This document shows, piece after piece, positions 1 through 7,446 of a stretch of DNA of 9,340 nt. The notes below the pieces were generated by a model. It had not been told where the DNA came from. It was given only the letters and a program-made list of their open reading frames with translations, and did not search any database. The translations under genes and the position numbers were made by a program. Each line of letters begins with the position of its first letter. The first letter of the stretch is position 1. The stretch spans positions 1 to 9,340 of the forward strand of contig JACDBO010000133.1 in assembly GCA_013694885.1 (NCBI GenBank). The letters are read 5' to 3'. Origin of the DNA: Chloroflexia bacterium (GTDB taxonomy: Bacteria > Chloroflexota > Chloroflexia > Thermomicrobiales > UBA6265).

Positions 1-258
1 GCTGTAGCCACGGGGGCTGGCCGGGCTGGCGAGGTTGTAGATACGATCGAAGGGCCGGGCGAGGCTGGGAGCGGTGAGCGGCTGGCTCATGTCCTGGTAG
101 ACGATCTCGAGGCGGGGATGATTCCGGGACGACGCGAGATTGACGTACCGGCCGGTCAGGAAGTTGTCGGCGACGACCACGGCGTGGTCGGCCGCGAGCA
201 ATTGGTCGACGAGATGACTCCCGATAAACCCCGCGCCACCTGTCACCAGGACCCGCAT
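1..258 (-). CDS. NAD-dependent epimerase/dehydratase, UDP-glucuronate decarboxylase-like (N-terminus only, cut by window edge)
   Basis: Reading the minus strand from the ATG at 258 gives 86 uninterrupted codons to the window edge. The protein begins MRVLVTGGAGFIGSHL, the Rossmann TGGxGFIGSxL motif of extended short-chain dehydrogenases (residues 6-13), followed by an acidic residue after the second strand (VVVADNF). Residues 73-84 read IYNLASPASPRG, which resembles the LA(C/S)PASPxxY segment of UDP-glucuronate decarboxylases (UDP-xylose synthases) and related dTDP-glucose dehydratases. Such enzymes oxidise a nucleotide sugar at C4 with bound NAD in the cytoplasm. The catalytic YxxxK lies outside the window, so the exact reaction is not settled. 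A GAGG ribosome site lies 5 nt before the ATG. The gene is divergent from the glycan operon at 818-8904 and plausibly contributes to the same nucleotide-sugar supply. Confidence 0.88.
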   Translation of the reverse strand, partial: MRVLVTGGAGFIGSHLVDQLLAADHAVVVADNFLTGRYVNLASSRNHPRLEIVYQDMSQPLTAPSLARPFDRIYNLASPASPRGYS

Positions 259-297
259 GTCCGCCTCACGCCGCTTGCTGTCGATTGGCCGCGTGGC

Positions 298-306
298 AGC
301 ATACCA
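298..306 (-). promoter_or_regulatory. Candidate extended -10 promoter for the minus-strand SDR gene
   Basis: On the minus strand, positions 306 to 298 read TGGTATGCT, matching the extended -10 pattern TGnTATnnT. It lies about 40 nt upstream of the ATG at 258, a suitable distance for a short leader. I see no good -35 box at the usual spacing, and in GC-rich DNA such a match can arise by chance, so this is tentative. Confidence 0.3.
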
Positions 307-331
307 GAAGGGCGACTCGCCACCCATTTCT

Positions 332-491
332 AAAGCGGACTACAGATCAGTTGGCCCACCGTCGTCGGGTCGGTGCCCTGTGCCCGCCCGTGGCCCTCGG
401 GGCCACATCGCCAGAAAATGTCGACCTTCGGTCGATGGGTGGGCCCAGGGCACCGACCCGACGATCTCCCAACCTCTATGCAACCCGCTTT
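332..491. repeat. 160-bp imperfect palindrome with cloverleaf-forming potential
   Basis: Positions 362-380 pair perfectly with 446-464 (19 bp). Pairing continues inward, with single mismatches, through 382-385/441-444 and 387-389/437-439. Inside this stem are two 6-bp hairpins with 3-nt loops, 391-405 and 421-435, flanking a short centre in which 406-408 can pair with 418-420. The outer ends also match as inverted repeats: aaagcgg at 332-338 against ccgcttt at 485-491, with a looser middle. The two halves are diverged inverted copies of each other. Relative to the left inner hairpin, the right one shows two paired changes that keep the stem intact. No transposase and no clear target-site duplication is visible. 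It could be a MITE/REP-like element, a structured leader or a boundary element between divergent promoters. Confidence 0.75.
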
Positions 492-788
492 GAGCGTAGC
501 CGGCCCGGACAATGGCCACGGGTCAGAGTGATTTCCCCTAGCCAGCCGTTAGGAAGATGTGCTCATGCCGGGTCGCCATCCTTCCCATACCATTCAAATG
601 GGCAATCCAGTTTCGCGTGATGCCGCTCTTGGCCCAATGTCACTGCTCACGACCCAAGGGCCGGATGGAGACCTGTCGATTCCCTACGCGCGCCGGCGGT
701 GCACCGGAAGCGCGGTCAGCGAGAAACCGTCCGAGGAAGGCGATTGGCACAGCAGTATTGGGGGGCGGAGTCTGAAGCCCTCGTTACC

Positions 789-806
789 CCCGTGTCGACA
801 CACGGG
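789..806 (+). promoter_or_regulatory. Hairpin overlapping the Shine-Dalgarno of the first operon gene
   Basis: CCCGTGT (789-795) and ACACGGG (800-806) form a 7-bp stem with a 4-nt CGAC loop. The 3' arm covers the start of GGGTGA (804-809), the best ribosome-binding match for the ATG at 818 (8-nt spacing). Folding could therefore reduce access to the start. There is no T-tract, so it is not a typical intrinsic terminator. The hairpin is visible in the sequence; a regulatory role is inference. Confidence 0.35.
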
Positions 807-817
807 TGAACGGCGAC

Positions 818-3079
818 ATGATGGCGACGGTCTCTGGTGTCTGGTCACTCCCCGCGCGCATCCGCACGAACTCCGCGATCCGATTGCCCGCGGATGCCGT
901 CAGCGTCCTGGCACTTCTCGTCCTGCTGGCAGCCGGCAGATGGGTCCTGTGGTACGGCGACCCCGCGATCGGACTCGACGGCGTTACCTTGTCTTACCCG
1001 ATGTACGAGTTTCTCGGCGAGATGCTGCGCGCCGGCGACATTCCTGGCTGGAACCCCCATCAATTCTCCGGTGTGCCCTTCGCCGCCGATCTCCAGTCGG
1101 GCTGGACCTACTTGCCGGTCATGGTTATTTTCACCACCCTGCCGCTCGGGCTGGCGATCAAGGCATTTCTCCTCTTCCACGTCGCGCTGACCGGGCTGGC
1201 GACCTACGCGCTTGCCCGCGTCCTCGGGCTGATCCCGGTCGGCGCCCTGGTCGCGTCGGTCTCGTACGCACTGTCGGGCTACTTTTCCGGGTACTCCGTC
1301 CACACTCCACTGCTTACCCAGGTAGCCGCCTGGTTGCCGGTGCTCGTCCTGGGCGCCGAGATGTCGGTCCGCAGCCGCGGATGGCTCTCCCGGGCCTGCT
1401 GGTGGGGCGCCACCGGGCTGGCACTGAGCCAGATCTTCGCCTCGCTGCTGGGTCAGCGCTCGTACTACGCGCTGCTCCTGCTGGGCAGCTATCTTGTCTA
1501 CCGAACACTCATCGTCCCGCCGGAACTCACGCCAATTCGGCGGCGGGTGGCGATCCTGATGCTGCACGGCAGTGGAATTCTCCTCTTCGGCGTTGGGTTG
1601 GCGGCGGCGGGTCTGCTGCCCCGGCTGGAGTACTACACCCGTTCCAACCTGGCGCACGGCTACGAGGGATGGGCCGCTGTCGGCGGCGGGTGGCGGTTCT
1701 CATGGATCCTCGACGTGCTGCTGACTCGTCACGAGCTGTTCTACGCTGGCGCCGTGACGATTTGTCTCGCCGTGCTTGCGCCCCGGTACGCGCGCGGATG
1801 GCGCTTTGCGCCCTACTTCGCCGGTCTCGCGGTGACCACCCTCCTCCTTACATCCCAGACGACCACCCCGCTCCATGCGATCCTGTACCGGCTCTTCCCT
1901 CGCTTTGAGGAACTTCACCGGCACTTCCCAGAACGGATCGTGATCATCTTCTTTCTCGGGCTGGCGCTTCTGGCCGGCGCCACGGTCAGCACACTCCGAC
2001 GATGGCCGTTCGTGCCCATGCTGCTCGTCCTGCTTGTGGTCGTCGACCTCTCCGTCGCCGGGCGGCTTGCGGTGGCGAATCGCGGCATCAAACTAGATCC
2101 CGAGCAGTACTACGAGCCCATGGGGGCGGCGGACTTCATGCGTTCGCGGCAGGAAGAGCAGGCATTCCGCTATTTCGGCTACGATCCGCAGCTCCACGTC
2201 ATCCTCTTCGGGATACCAATGCACTACCGTCGGCAGTTCGCGGAGCCGGCAGCGATGGCGCTGGTGGTCAATAACCGGGCGACGATGTTCCGCCTCCCAG
2301 ACCTCCAGGGTTATAACCCGGTGCAACCGGGACGTTATGTCGAGTTCATGATCGCCCTCAATGGCCATCCGCAGGACTATCACGGCGCTCACGTGCTGGG
2401 GGGCGGGCTCGACTCGCCACTGCTTGATCTTTTGGGGGCGCGGTACGTGGTGGTGCCGGCGGCGGTGCCGCCCGGTCGGCCCGACATCTTCCACCTGACG
2501 CAGCAATGGTCGACGGTCTACCAGGATGCGCAGGTGCGCGTGCTGGAGAACCCGGACGCCTTGCCTCGTGCCTGGTTGGTCCATGAGGCGCGGCGGGTGG
2601 AACGCGGGGAAGCGCTGCCGCTGTTGGCCTCCGGGGCGGTCGATCCCCGGCGGGAGGCGCTGCTGGAGGCGTCGCCGCCGGTCCTGGAACGGGTGGAGAA
2701 TCCGGCGAAGGATGAGGTCGCCATGACCGCGTATGAGCCAGAAGCGCTGCGCCTGCGCACGATGTCCGAAGCGCCCAGTCTGCTGATGCTGAGCGAGAGC
2801 TACGATCCGAACTGGCGGGCGTACGTCGATGGGGAGCGGGTGGACCTCTACGTGGCGGACCACGCCCTGCGGGCGGTGCCGGTGCCGGCAGGGGTGCATG
2901 AGGTCGAGCTGAGGTATGAGTCGCGGACGCTGGCACTCGGGATGGCAATCTCGGGCGGCACGGCGCTCCTCTTCGGCGCCCTGCTAGTGGCCACGGCCTG
3001 GCAACGCCGGCAGACTTCGGCGAGCCCAGAAGACTTCGGCCGCCGTCGTCTTGAAAAATCGCTCCTCACCGCCAACTAG
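818..3079 (+). CDS. YfhO-like multi-pass membrane protein (GT-C-like glycan enzyme)
   Basis: The protein has about 753 residues from the ATG at 818. An in-frame GTG at 806 would add four residues but has no ribosome site, whereas GGTGA at 805-809 fits the ATG. After a first TM segment (about 27-46) comes an acidic loop with DGVTLSYPMYEFL and then WNPHQFSGVPF (residues 78-88), a pattern typical of YfhO-type and related GT-C membrane proteins. About ten further hydrophobic segments follow to about residue 420. A soluble extracytoplasmic part then leads to SESYDPNWRAYVDG (about 659-672), the characteristic YfhO C-terminal beta-domain, and a last TM at about 707-728. Characterised YfhO proteins take part in glycosylating envelope polymers from lipid-linked sugars; donor and acceptor are unknown here. 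It is the first gene of the operon, and the next starts 9 nt after its stop. Confidence 0.85.
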   Translation: MMATVSGVWSLPARIRTNSAIRLPADAVSVLALLVLLAAGRWVLWYGDPAIGLDGVTLSYPMYEFLGEMLRAGDIPGWNPHQFSGVPFAADLQSGWTYLPVMVIFTTLPLGLAIKAFLLFHVALTGLATYALARVLGLIPVGALVASVSYALSGYFSGYSVHTPLLTQVAAWLPVLVLGAEMSVRSRGWLSRACWWGATGLALSQIFASLLGQRSYYALLLLGSYLVYRTLIVPPELTPIRRRVAILMLHGSGILLFGVGLAAAGLLPRLEYYTRSNLAHGYEGWAAVGGGWRFSWILDVLLTRHELFYAGAVTICLAVLAPRYARGWRFAPYFAGLAVTTLLLTSQTTTPLHAILYRLFPRFEELHRHFPERIVIIFFLGLALLAGATVSTLRRWPFVPMLLVLLVVVDLSVAGRLAVANRGIKLDPEQYYEPMGAADFMRSRQEEQAFRYFGYDPQLHVILFGIPMHYRRQFAEPAAMALVVNNRATMFRLPDLQGYNPVQPGRYVEFMIALNGHPQDYHGAHVLGGGLDSPLLDLLGARYVVVPAAVPPGRPDIFHLTQQWSTVYQDAQVRVLENPDALPRAWLVHEARRVERGEALPLLASGAVDPRREALLEASPPVLERVENPAKDEVAMTAYEPEALRLRTMSEAPSLLMLSESYDPNWRAYVDGERVDLYVADHALRAVPVPAGVHEVELRYESRTLALGMAISGGTALLFGALLVATAWQRRQTSASPEDFGRRRLEKSLLTAN

Positions 3080-3088
3080 AGGCTGACG

Positions 3089-5257
3089 ATGACTGACCTG
3101 AGCGGCACGCAACTCATTTCACGTCCAAGGCAAATCGTCGCCACGAAACTCGCCAAATCTCAGATCATGGACGGTGTGATGGCGCTCGCGATTTTTCTGG
3201 GCGCGCTCTGGCTCTTCGACTCGCCGCCACTCGTTACGAGTGATACGAATATGTACGATCTGGGCATTGCGGCCTACGGTGGGGTGCGGGCGGCCGATGG
3301 CTTCGTCCCCTATGTCGATAGTCACACGCCCTATGGTCCGGGGCAGTTCTATTTCCGCGCCCTCATCTTTGGTGTCTTTGGCACCAATCTCGGTGTGATG
3401 CTCGCCGAGCTCACCGTCTTCAGCGCCCTCTTCGTGGCCGCGAGCTACGTGGTTCTCCGACACGTCACCGCATACGTCCCGGCCGTCGTGCTGAGCTTCG
3501 CCATCGGCGCCCTGGCGCCGCTGGCCCTGCATTCCAACACCGCCAGCGCCCTGGTGTTCATGCTCGTGGCGGCCGGCTGCATGCTCCGCTACGTGCAGGT
3601 GCGGCGCCCGGTGTGGTTGGCGCTCACCGGAGTGGCCATCGGCTTGATTGGAACGGTGCGGTGGGATTTCGGCATCTTCAGCATCGCGGTGTTCAGTTTC
3701 GCGACGGTGAGCTTGCCGTACATTCAGCGTGCCATCGAACCGCGTACGGCGGCGCGAGTGCCCCCCGATCGACCCGCGCGGCGCCTGGCCCAGCTGCTGG
3801 TTCCCGCTCTCCTCGCGGCGCTTCCGTTCTATGCGCCGGTCCTCCTCAGCGATCCGATGGCGATCCTCCGCTCCGTGCGGTTGGCGCAGGCCGCCGGGCC
3901 CTATCGCACCCTGCCGTTTCCGTTTCCGTTCAATCCGCTTGCGGTGATCAGCGGCGAGATCCCGATGCTGTGGTTCCTGGTCAGCGTCATGGTCGGCTCC
4001 TCCGCCTTCGTATTCCCGCTCCTTGGCCCCATCAACCTCCTCACCATCGTCGTCGTTCTCTGGAGAAAGCGACCGGGCACGCCGAGCGCTCCGCTTGTCC
4101 TGCATACGCTGGTGACGACGCTCTGCGGCGGCTGTCTGTTCCTGTACGGATTTTCTCGCTCCTCCGATCTCCTCCACATGGCCCCGTCCGCAATGTTCAT
4201 GTTCATGAGTCTCCCCTGGCTCTTCTGGCTGACGCCTCAGCTACGAACCACGGGTTCCCTCGGCGGGGCGGTGCTTGGACGGGTGCTGATGACCACCACG
4301 GTGCTCGTCGTCACCCTCGCCGTGGTTTTTGGCGTCCTGATGCGCCAGAGCGAGGCGGCGCCGACGCATGCCTCCGCGAACCCACGGCTCGCTGGTTTCA
4401 TGATGGAGTCGGGCGCGGGGCGGGACTACGACGCACTGGTGGCGTACATCACGGAGCATACGCGGCCCGGTGACGCTATCTTCTCCGGGTTGATGCGGCA
4501 CGACAAAGTCCACGTCAACGACGTGCTGATCTACTTCGCGGCCGATCGCCATTCGGGTGTCCGTGACTACCACATGGACCCCGGCACCACGACGACCCGT
4601 GAGGTCCAGCGGCAGATGATCCAGGACCTGCAACGACACGAGGTCCGCCTGATCGTCCTGGCCGATCCCGGCTTGCCCTTCGAGCTCAACCTGAGCCGGG
4701 ACAGTAGTGGGGTTTTCGAGCTGGACGATTACATCGAGGCGAACTACGCCCCGGTCGAGCGGTTTGGATCCTACCTCGTCTTGATGCGGCGCGACACCGT
4801 CGATGTCTCCTGCGCGACCGTTGCCGAACCCGGTCAACACGGTTCGGTCGACGGCGCCGTCCAACCGTTCACGGACGAGCAGACCGTCACGCGCGACGGG
4901 TTTGTCAAGATTGAGGGCTGGGCGGCAACGGCGACCGGCGGCGTTCCGCTGGCCGATGTCGAGGTGCGGGTCAACGGGCACGCGGTTCCGGCCGTCCTGC
5001 ACTGCCTGCCGCGCGACGACGTGGCAGCGGTCCACGGGTCCGCGGCTCGGTACGGGGGATGGGCGGCGAATGTCGACCTACGCGACGTTCCGGGTGTGGA
5101 CGAAGGGCCGCTGTCGATCGAGGTGGATGTGATCGACCGTGACGGCGTTCGGTACCGCCTGCCGACGTCGACCTCGTTCGAACCCGTCGATGTTGCCCCA
5201 AGCGTTCTGTGCATTTCCGATGGCGAGTTCGTCGCGACGGTGGAGAACTGCGGGTGA
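3089..5257 (+). CDS. GT-C-type membrane glycosyltransferase-like protein with C-terminal beta-rich domain
   Basis: A 722-residue protein. AGAGG at 3078-3082 sits 6 nt before the ATG, overlapping the previous stop. A TM segment at about 29-46 is followed by a loop with D52, then YVDSHTPYGPGQFYF (about 75-89), reminiscent of the acidic and PxGP/PPG loop features of GT39/GT-C glycosyltransferases. About ten more hydrophobic segments extend to about residue 418. Residues 446-568 form a soluble domain (YDALVAYITEHTRPGDAIF onward) like the extracytoplasmic part of related Chloroflexota proteins. Residues about 585-700 form a separate beta-rich domain with GFVKIEGWA, VEVRVNG and LPRDDVAA, similar to a beta-sandwich module seen on other glycan enzymes. 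Four cysteines lie in the C-terminal region. Transfer of a sugar from a polyprenyl donor outside the membrane is the likely role; the substrate is unknown. The stop overlaps the next start (GTGA). Confidence 0.8.
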   Translation: MTDLSGTQLISRPRQIVATKLAKSQIMDGVMALAIFLGALWLFDSPPLVTSDTNMYDLGIAAYGGVRAADGFVPYVDSHTPYGPGQFYFRALIFGVFGTNLGVMLAELTVFSALFVAASYVVLRHVTAYVPAVVLSFAIGALAPLALHSNTASALVFMLVAAGCMLRYVQVRRPVWLALTGVAIGLIGTVRWDFGIFSIAVFSFATVSLPYIQRAIEPRTAARVPPDRPARRLAQLLVPALLAALPFYAPVLLSDPMAILRSVRLAQAAGPYRTLPFPFPFNPLAVISGEIPMLWFLVSVMVGSSAFVFPLLGPINLLTIVVVLWRKRPGTPSAPLVLHTLVTTLCGGCLFLYGFSRSSDLLHMAPSAMFMFMSLPWLFWLTPQLRTTGSLGGAVLGRVLMTTTVLVVTLAVVFGVLMRQSEAAPTHASANPRLAGFMMESGAGRDYDALVAYITEHTRPGDAIFSGLMRHDKVHVNDVLIYFAADRHSGVRDYHMDPGTTTTREVQRQMIQDLQRHEVRLIVLADPGLPFELNLSRDSSGVFELDDYIEANYAPVERFGSYLVLMRRDTVDVSCATVAEPGQHGSVDGAVQPFTDEQTVTRDGFVKIEGWAATATGGVPLADVEVRVNGHAVPAVLHCLPRDDVAAVHGSAARYGGWAANVDLRDVPGVDEGPLSIEVDVIDRDGVRYRLPTSTSFEPVDVAPSVLCISDGEFVATVENCG
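5242..5256 (+). promoter_or_regulatory. Ribosome site and GTG start selecting the first epimerase-like CDS
   Basis: GGAG at 5242-5245 lies 8 nt before the GTG at 5254, which overlaps the upstream TGA as GTGA. An in-frame ATG at 5209 would add 15 residues overlapping the previous gene and placed ahead of the Rossmann strand that normally opens this family, so the GTG is preferred. The arrangement implies translational coupling. Confidence 0.65.
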
Positions 5258-6336
5258 GGTTTGGGCATCGCGACATCCTGATTACCGGGGGGGCGGGGTT
5301 TGCCGGCTCGAACCTGGCGGTCTGGTTCAAAACGCGCTACCCGGAGGTGCGGGTGACGGCGCTGGACAACCTCAAGCGGCGGGGATCGGAGCTGAACCTG
5401 GGGCGGCTGCGGGAGCACGGCGTCGATTTCGTACACGGCGATATCCGCAACCCGGAGGATCTGCGGTTCGAGGGGCGGCGGTTCGACCTGCTCCTGGAGT
5501 GCTCGGCGGAACCGTCGGTGCTGGCCGGGTATGGCGAGGCGCCGGACTACCTGGTCAACACCAACCTGCTGGGCACCGTGAACTGCCTGGAACTGGCGCG
5601 GCGGACCGGGGCCGACCTCATCTTCCTGTCGACGAGCCGGGTCTACCCGGTGCGAGCGCTCAACGCGGTCGCCACCGACGAGGGAGAGAGCCGCTTCGAA
5701 CTGGCGGCGCGGCAGGAGCAGACCGGGGTCTCGGAACATGGGGGCAGCGAGCGGTTCACGGTCGATGGGGTGCGCTCGCTCTACGGCGCCACCAAGCTCT
5801 GCTCGGAGCTGCTGATCCAGGAGTACGCGGCGGCGTACGGGCTGCGCTTCGTCGTCAACCGCTGCGGGGTGCTGACCGGCCCATGGCAGATGGGCAAAGC
5901 CGATCAGGGGGTCTTCACGCTCTGGGTGGCGATGCACTACTTTGAACGGGAGCTGAGCTACATCGGCTGGGGTGGAACGGGGAAACAGGTCCGCGACCTG
6001 CTCCACATCGACGACCTGGCGGAACTGCTCGACGTCCAGCTGGCTCGATTCGAGGCGCTGAACGGCGAGACCTTCAACGTCGGCGGCGGCAGGGGCCGCA
6101 GCCTCTCGCTGCTGGAGACGACGCGGCTGTGCCAGGAGATCACGGGGCGCACGATTCCGGTGCGGTCGGTTTCGGAGAATCGACCGGCGGATCTGAAATG
6201 GTACGTGACCGACAACCGCCGGGTGTCGGACGCAACGGGATGGGAACCGCGGCACGATCCGCGTGCGACACTGTCGGCAATCCATGACTGGATCAGGGCG
6301 GAAGAACCGTTGGTCGGCCACCTGTGGCTGGGCTGA
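5254..6336 (+). CDS. NAD-dependent epimerase/dehydratase, CDP-paratose 2-epimerase-like (first of a tandem pair)
   Basis: An extended SDR of 360 residues from the GTG at 5254. The nucleotide-binding motif ILITGGAGFAGSN is at residues 8-20, followed by LDNLKRRGSELNLGRL and FVHGDIRN, both close to CDP-paratose 2-epimerase (tyvelose epimerase, RfbE/Tyv). The catalytic set is intact: Ser/Thr in STSRVY (126-131) and YGATK (Y177, K181). The long gap of about 46 residues between these elements is also found in that epimerase family. Later landmarks are CGVLTGPWQMGK, GTGKQVRDLLH, and FNVGGG. The family inverts a hydroxyl centre of a nucleotide sugar through a keto intermediate. Neighbouring genes do not include the CDP-glucose or paratose pathway enzymes, so the real substrate may be another nucleotide sugar. 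The next gene begins 21 nt downstream. Confidence 0.85.
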   Translation: MRFGHRDILITGGAGFAGSNLAVWFKTRYPEVRVTALDNLKRRGSELNLGRLREHGVDFVHGDIRNPEDLRFEGRRFDLLLECSAEPSVLAGYGEAPDYLVNTNLLGTVNCLELARRTGADLIFLSTSRVYPVRALNAVATDEGESRFELAARQEQTGVSEHGGSERFTVDGVRSLYGATKLCSELLIQEYAAAYGLRFVVNRCGVLTGPWQMGKADQGVFTLWVAMHYFERELSYIGWGGTGKQVRDLLHIDDLAELLDVQLARFEALNGETFNVGGGRGRSLSLLETTRLCQEITGRTIPVRSVSENRPADLKWYVTDNRRVSDATGWEPRHDPRATLSAIHDWIRAEEPLVGHLWLG

Positions 6337-6357
6337 GAATAGGGGCGAGGGGAGAGG

Positions 6358-7446
6358 ATGTCTGTTGTGCTGGTGACGGGGTCGGCCGGGTTGATCGGCT
6401 CGGAGACCGTCGAGTATTTCTGCGAGCTGGGGCACGACGTGGTCGGCGTCGACAACAATATGCGGCGCACGTTCTTCGGCGACGACGCGTCGACCGACTG
6501 GAACCGTGACCATCTCCAACGCCGCTTCCCGGAGCGGTATCACCACCACGCGATCGATATCCGGGACCAGCGGGCCGTTGGGGAGCTCTTTCATCGCTAT
6601 GGACGGGAGATCGGCCTGGTGGTGCACACGGCGGCGCAGCCGTCGCACGACTGGGCGGCGCGCGAGCCGCTGACCGATTTCACGGTCAACGCCAACGGCA
6701 CGCTCGTCCTCCTGGAGGCGACGCGGGCGTTCTGTCCGGAGGCGGTCTTCATCTTTACGTCGACCAACAAGGTCTACGGGGACACGCCCAACCGCCTGCC
6801 GCTGGTGGAGCGGGAGACGCGGTGGGAGATTGAGCCGGGGCACGCCTTCGCCGCGGGGATCGACGAGTCGATGAGCATCGACGCCTCGACGCACTCGCTG
6901 TTCGGGGTGTCGAAGGCGGCGGCGGACCTGCTGGTGCAGGAGTATGGCCGCTATTTCGGGCTGCGGACGGGGTGTTTCCGAGGTGGCTGCCTGACCGGAC
7001 CGAACCATTCGGGGACAGCGCTGCATGGCTTCCTGTCGTACCTGATGAAGTGCGTCTGCACGGGTGCGCCGTACACGGTCTATGGCTACAAGGGCAAGCA
7101 GGTGCGCGACAACATCCACAGCCGGGATCTGGTGGGCGCCTTTCACGCGTTCTTCGAGGCGCCGCGGGTGGGCGAGGTCTACAACATCGGGGGTGGGCGT
7201 CACAGCAACTGCTCGATGCTCGAAGCGATCGCGCTGTGCGAGGGGATCGCGGGTCGGGAGCTGGACTGGACCTACTCCGAGACGAACCGCATCGGCGACC
7301 ATATCTGGTACATCAGTGATACCCGCAAGTTTGGCGGGCACTACCCGCGCTGGCGGCAGGAGTATGATCTCCCGCAACTGCTCGAGGACATCTATGCAAG
7401 GAATGCCGAGCGCTGGGCGGCACGGCAAGAGAGGGTGAGCGCGTGA
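6358..7446 (+). CDS. NAD-dependent epimerase-like SDR, CDP-paratose 2-epimerase family with Tyr-to-Phe in YxxxK (second of a tandem pair)
   Basis: A 362-residue extended SDR with AGGGG (6348-6352) 5 nt before the ATG. It has VLVTGSAGLIGSE (4-16), VDNNMRR, HTAAQPSHDWA and TSTNKVYGD (134-142), the last being a hallmark of the CDP-paratose 2-epimerase family. GKQVRDNIHSRD and YNIGGG follow. The usual YGxSK reads LFGVSK: the codon is TTC, so residue 182 is Phe and K186 is kept. I recall homologues in other bacteria with the same Phe, so this may mark a subfamily rather than a damaged gene. Either the chemistry uses another acid/base or the protein has lost classical epimerase activity. It is clearly paralogous to the preceding gene, though only distantly in sequence. 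Its stop overlaps the methyltransferase start (GTGA). Confidence 0.85.
   Translation: MSVVLVTGSAGLIGSETVEYFCELGHDVVGVDNNMRRTFFGDDASTDWNRDHLQRRFPERYHHHAIDIRDQRAVGELFHRYGREIGLVVHTAAQPSHDWAAREPLTDFTVNANGTLVLLEATRAFCPEAVFIFTSTNKVYGDTPNRLPLVERETRWEIEPGHAFAAGIDESMSIDASTHSLFGVSKAAADLLVQEYGRYFGLRTGCFRGGCLTGPNHSGTALHGFLSYLMKCVCTGAPYTVYGYKGKQVRDNIHSRDLVGAFHAFFEAPRVGEVYNIGGGRHSNCSMLEAIALCEGIAGRELDWTYSETNRIGDHIWYISDTRKFGGHYPRWRQEYDLPQLLEDIYARNAERWAARQERVSA

Larger units (their letters stand above)
259..817. other. Divergent intergenic region
   Basis: This stretch of about 560 bp separates the minus-strand SDR from the plus-strand operon. It holds a candidate minus-strand promoter (298-306), a large palindrome (about 332-491) and a small hairpin just before the first operon gene (789-806). 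Between 493 and 788 I see no convincing gene and no promoter I would defend. The open frames crossing it have arginine-, proline- and histidine-rich translations without a recognisable domain, and the longest (from 559) simply continues out of frame through the YfhO-like gene. The operon promoter is presumably somewhere in 493-788. Confidence 0.7.

Noticed and set aside
257..512. Small open frames on both strands across 257-512 that share the residues SGRCP and AQGTDPT
   Set aside because: The similarity between the two strands is a by-product of the DNA palindrome at 332-491, not evidence of related peptides. No ribosome site supports either.
584..602. Short inverted repeat CCCAT...ATGGG in the operon leader
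   Set aside because: A 5-bp match with a 9-nt gap in a 560-bp region is expected by chance, and no promoter element lies beside it.
732..760. Possible plus-strand promoter around TATTGG at 756-761
   Set aside because: There is no acceptable -35 hexamer at 16-18 nt, and TTGGCA at 744-749 is too close to serve.
559..1908. A 449-codon plus-strand open frame starting in the intergenic region
   Set aside because: It runs out of frame through the strongly supported YfhO-like gene, with an Arg/Pro-rich composition and no motif. The part before 818 has no domain either.
4834..7428. An 864-codon open frame on the minus strand, antisense to the GT-C, epimerase and second epimerase genes
   Set aside because: Its translation is rich in Arg, Pro, His, Val and Gln with no recognisable domain, and it is exactly opposite three well-supported genes. 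In high-GC DNA the frame antisense to a coding frame commonly lacks stop codons.
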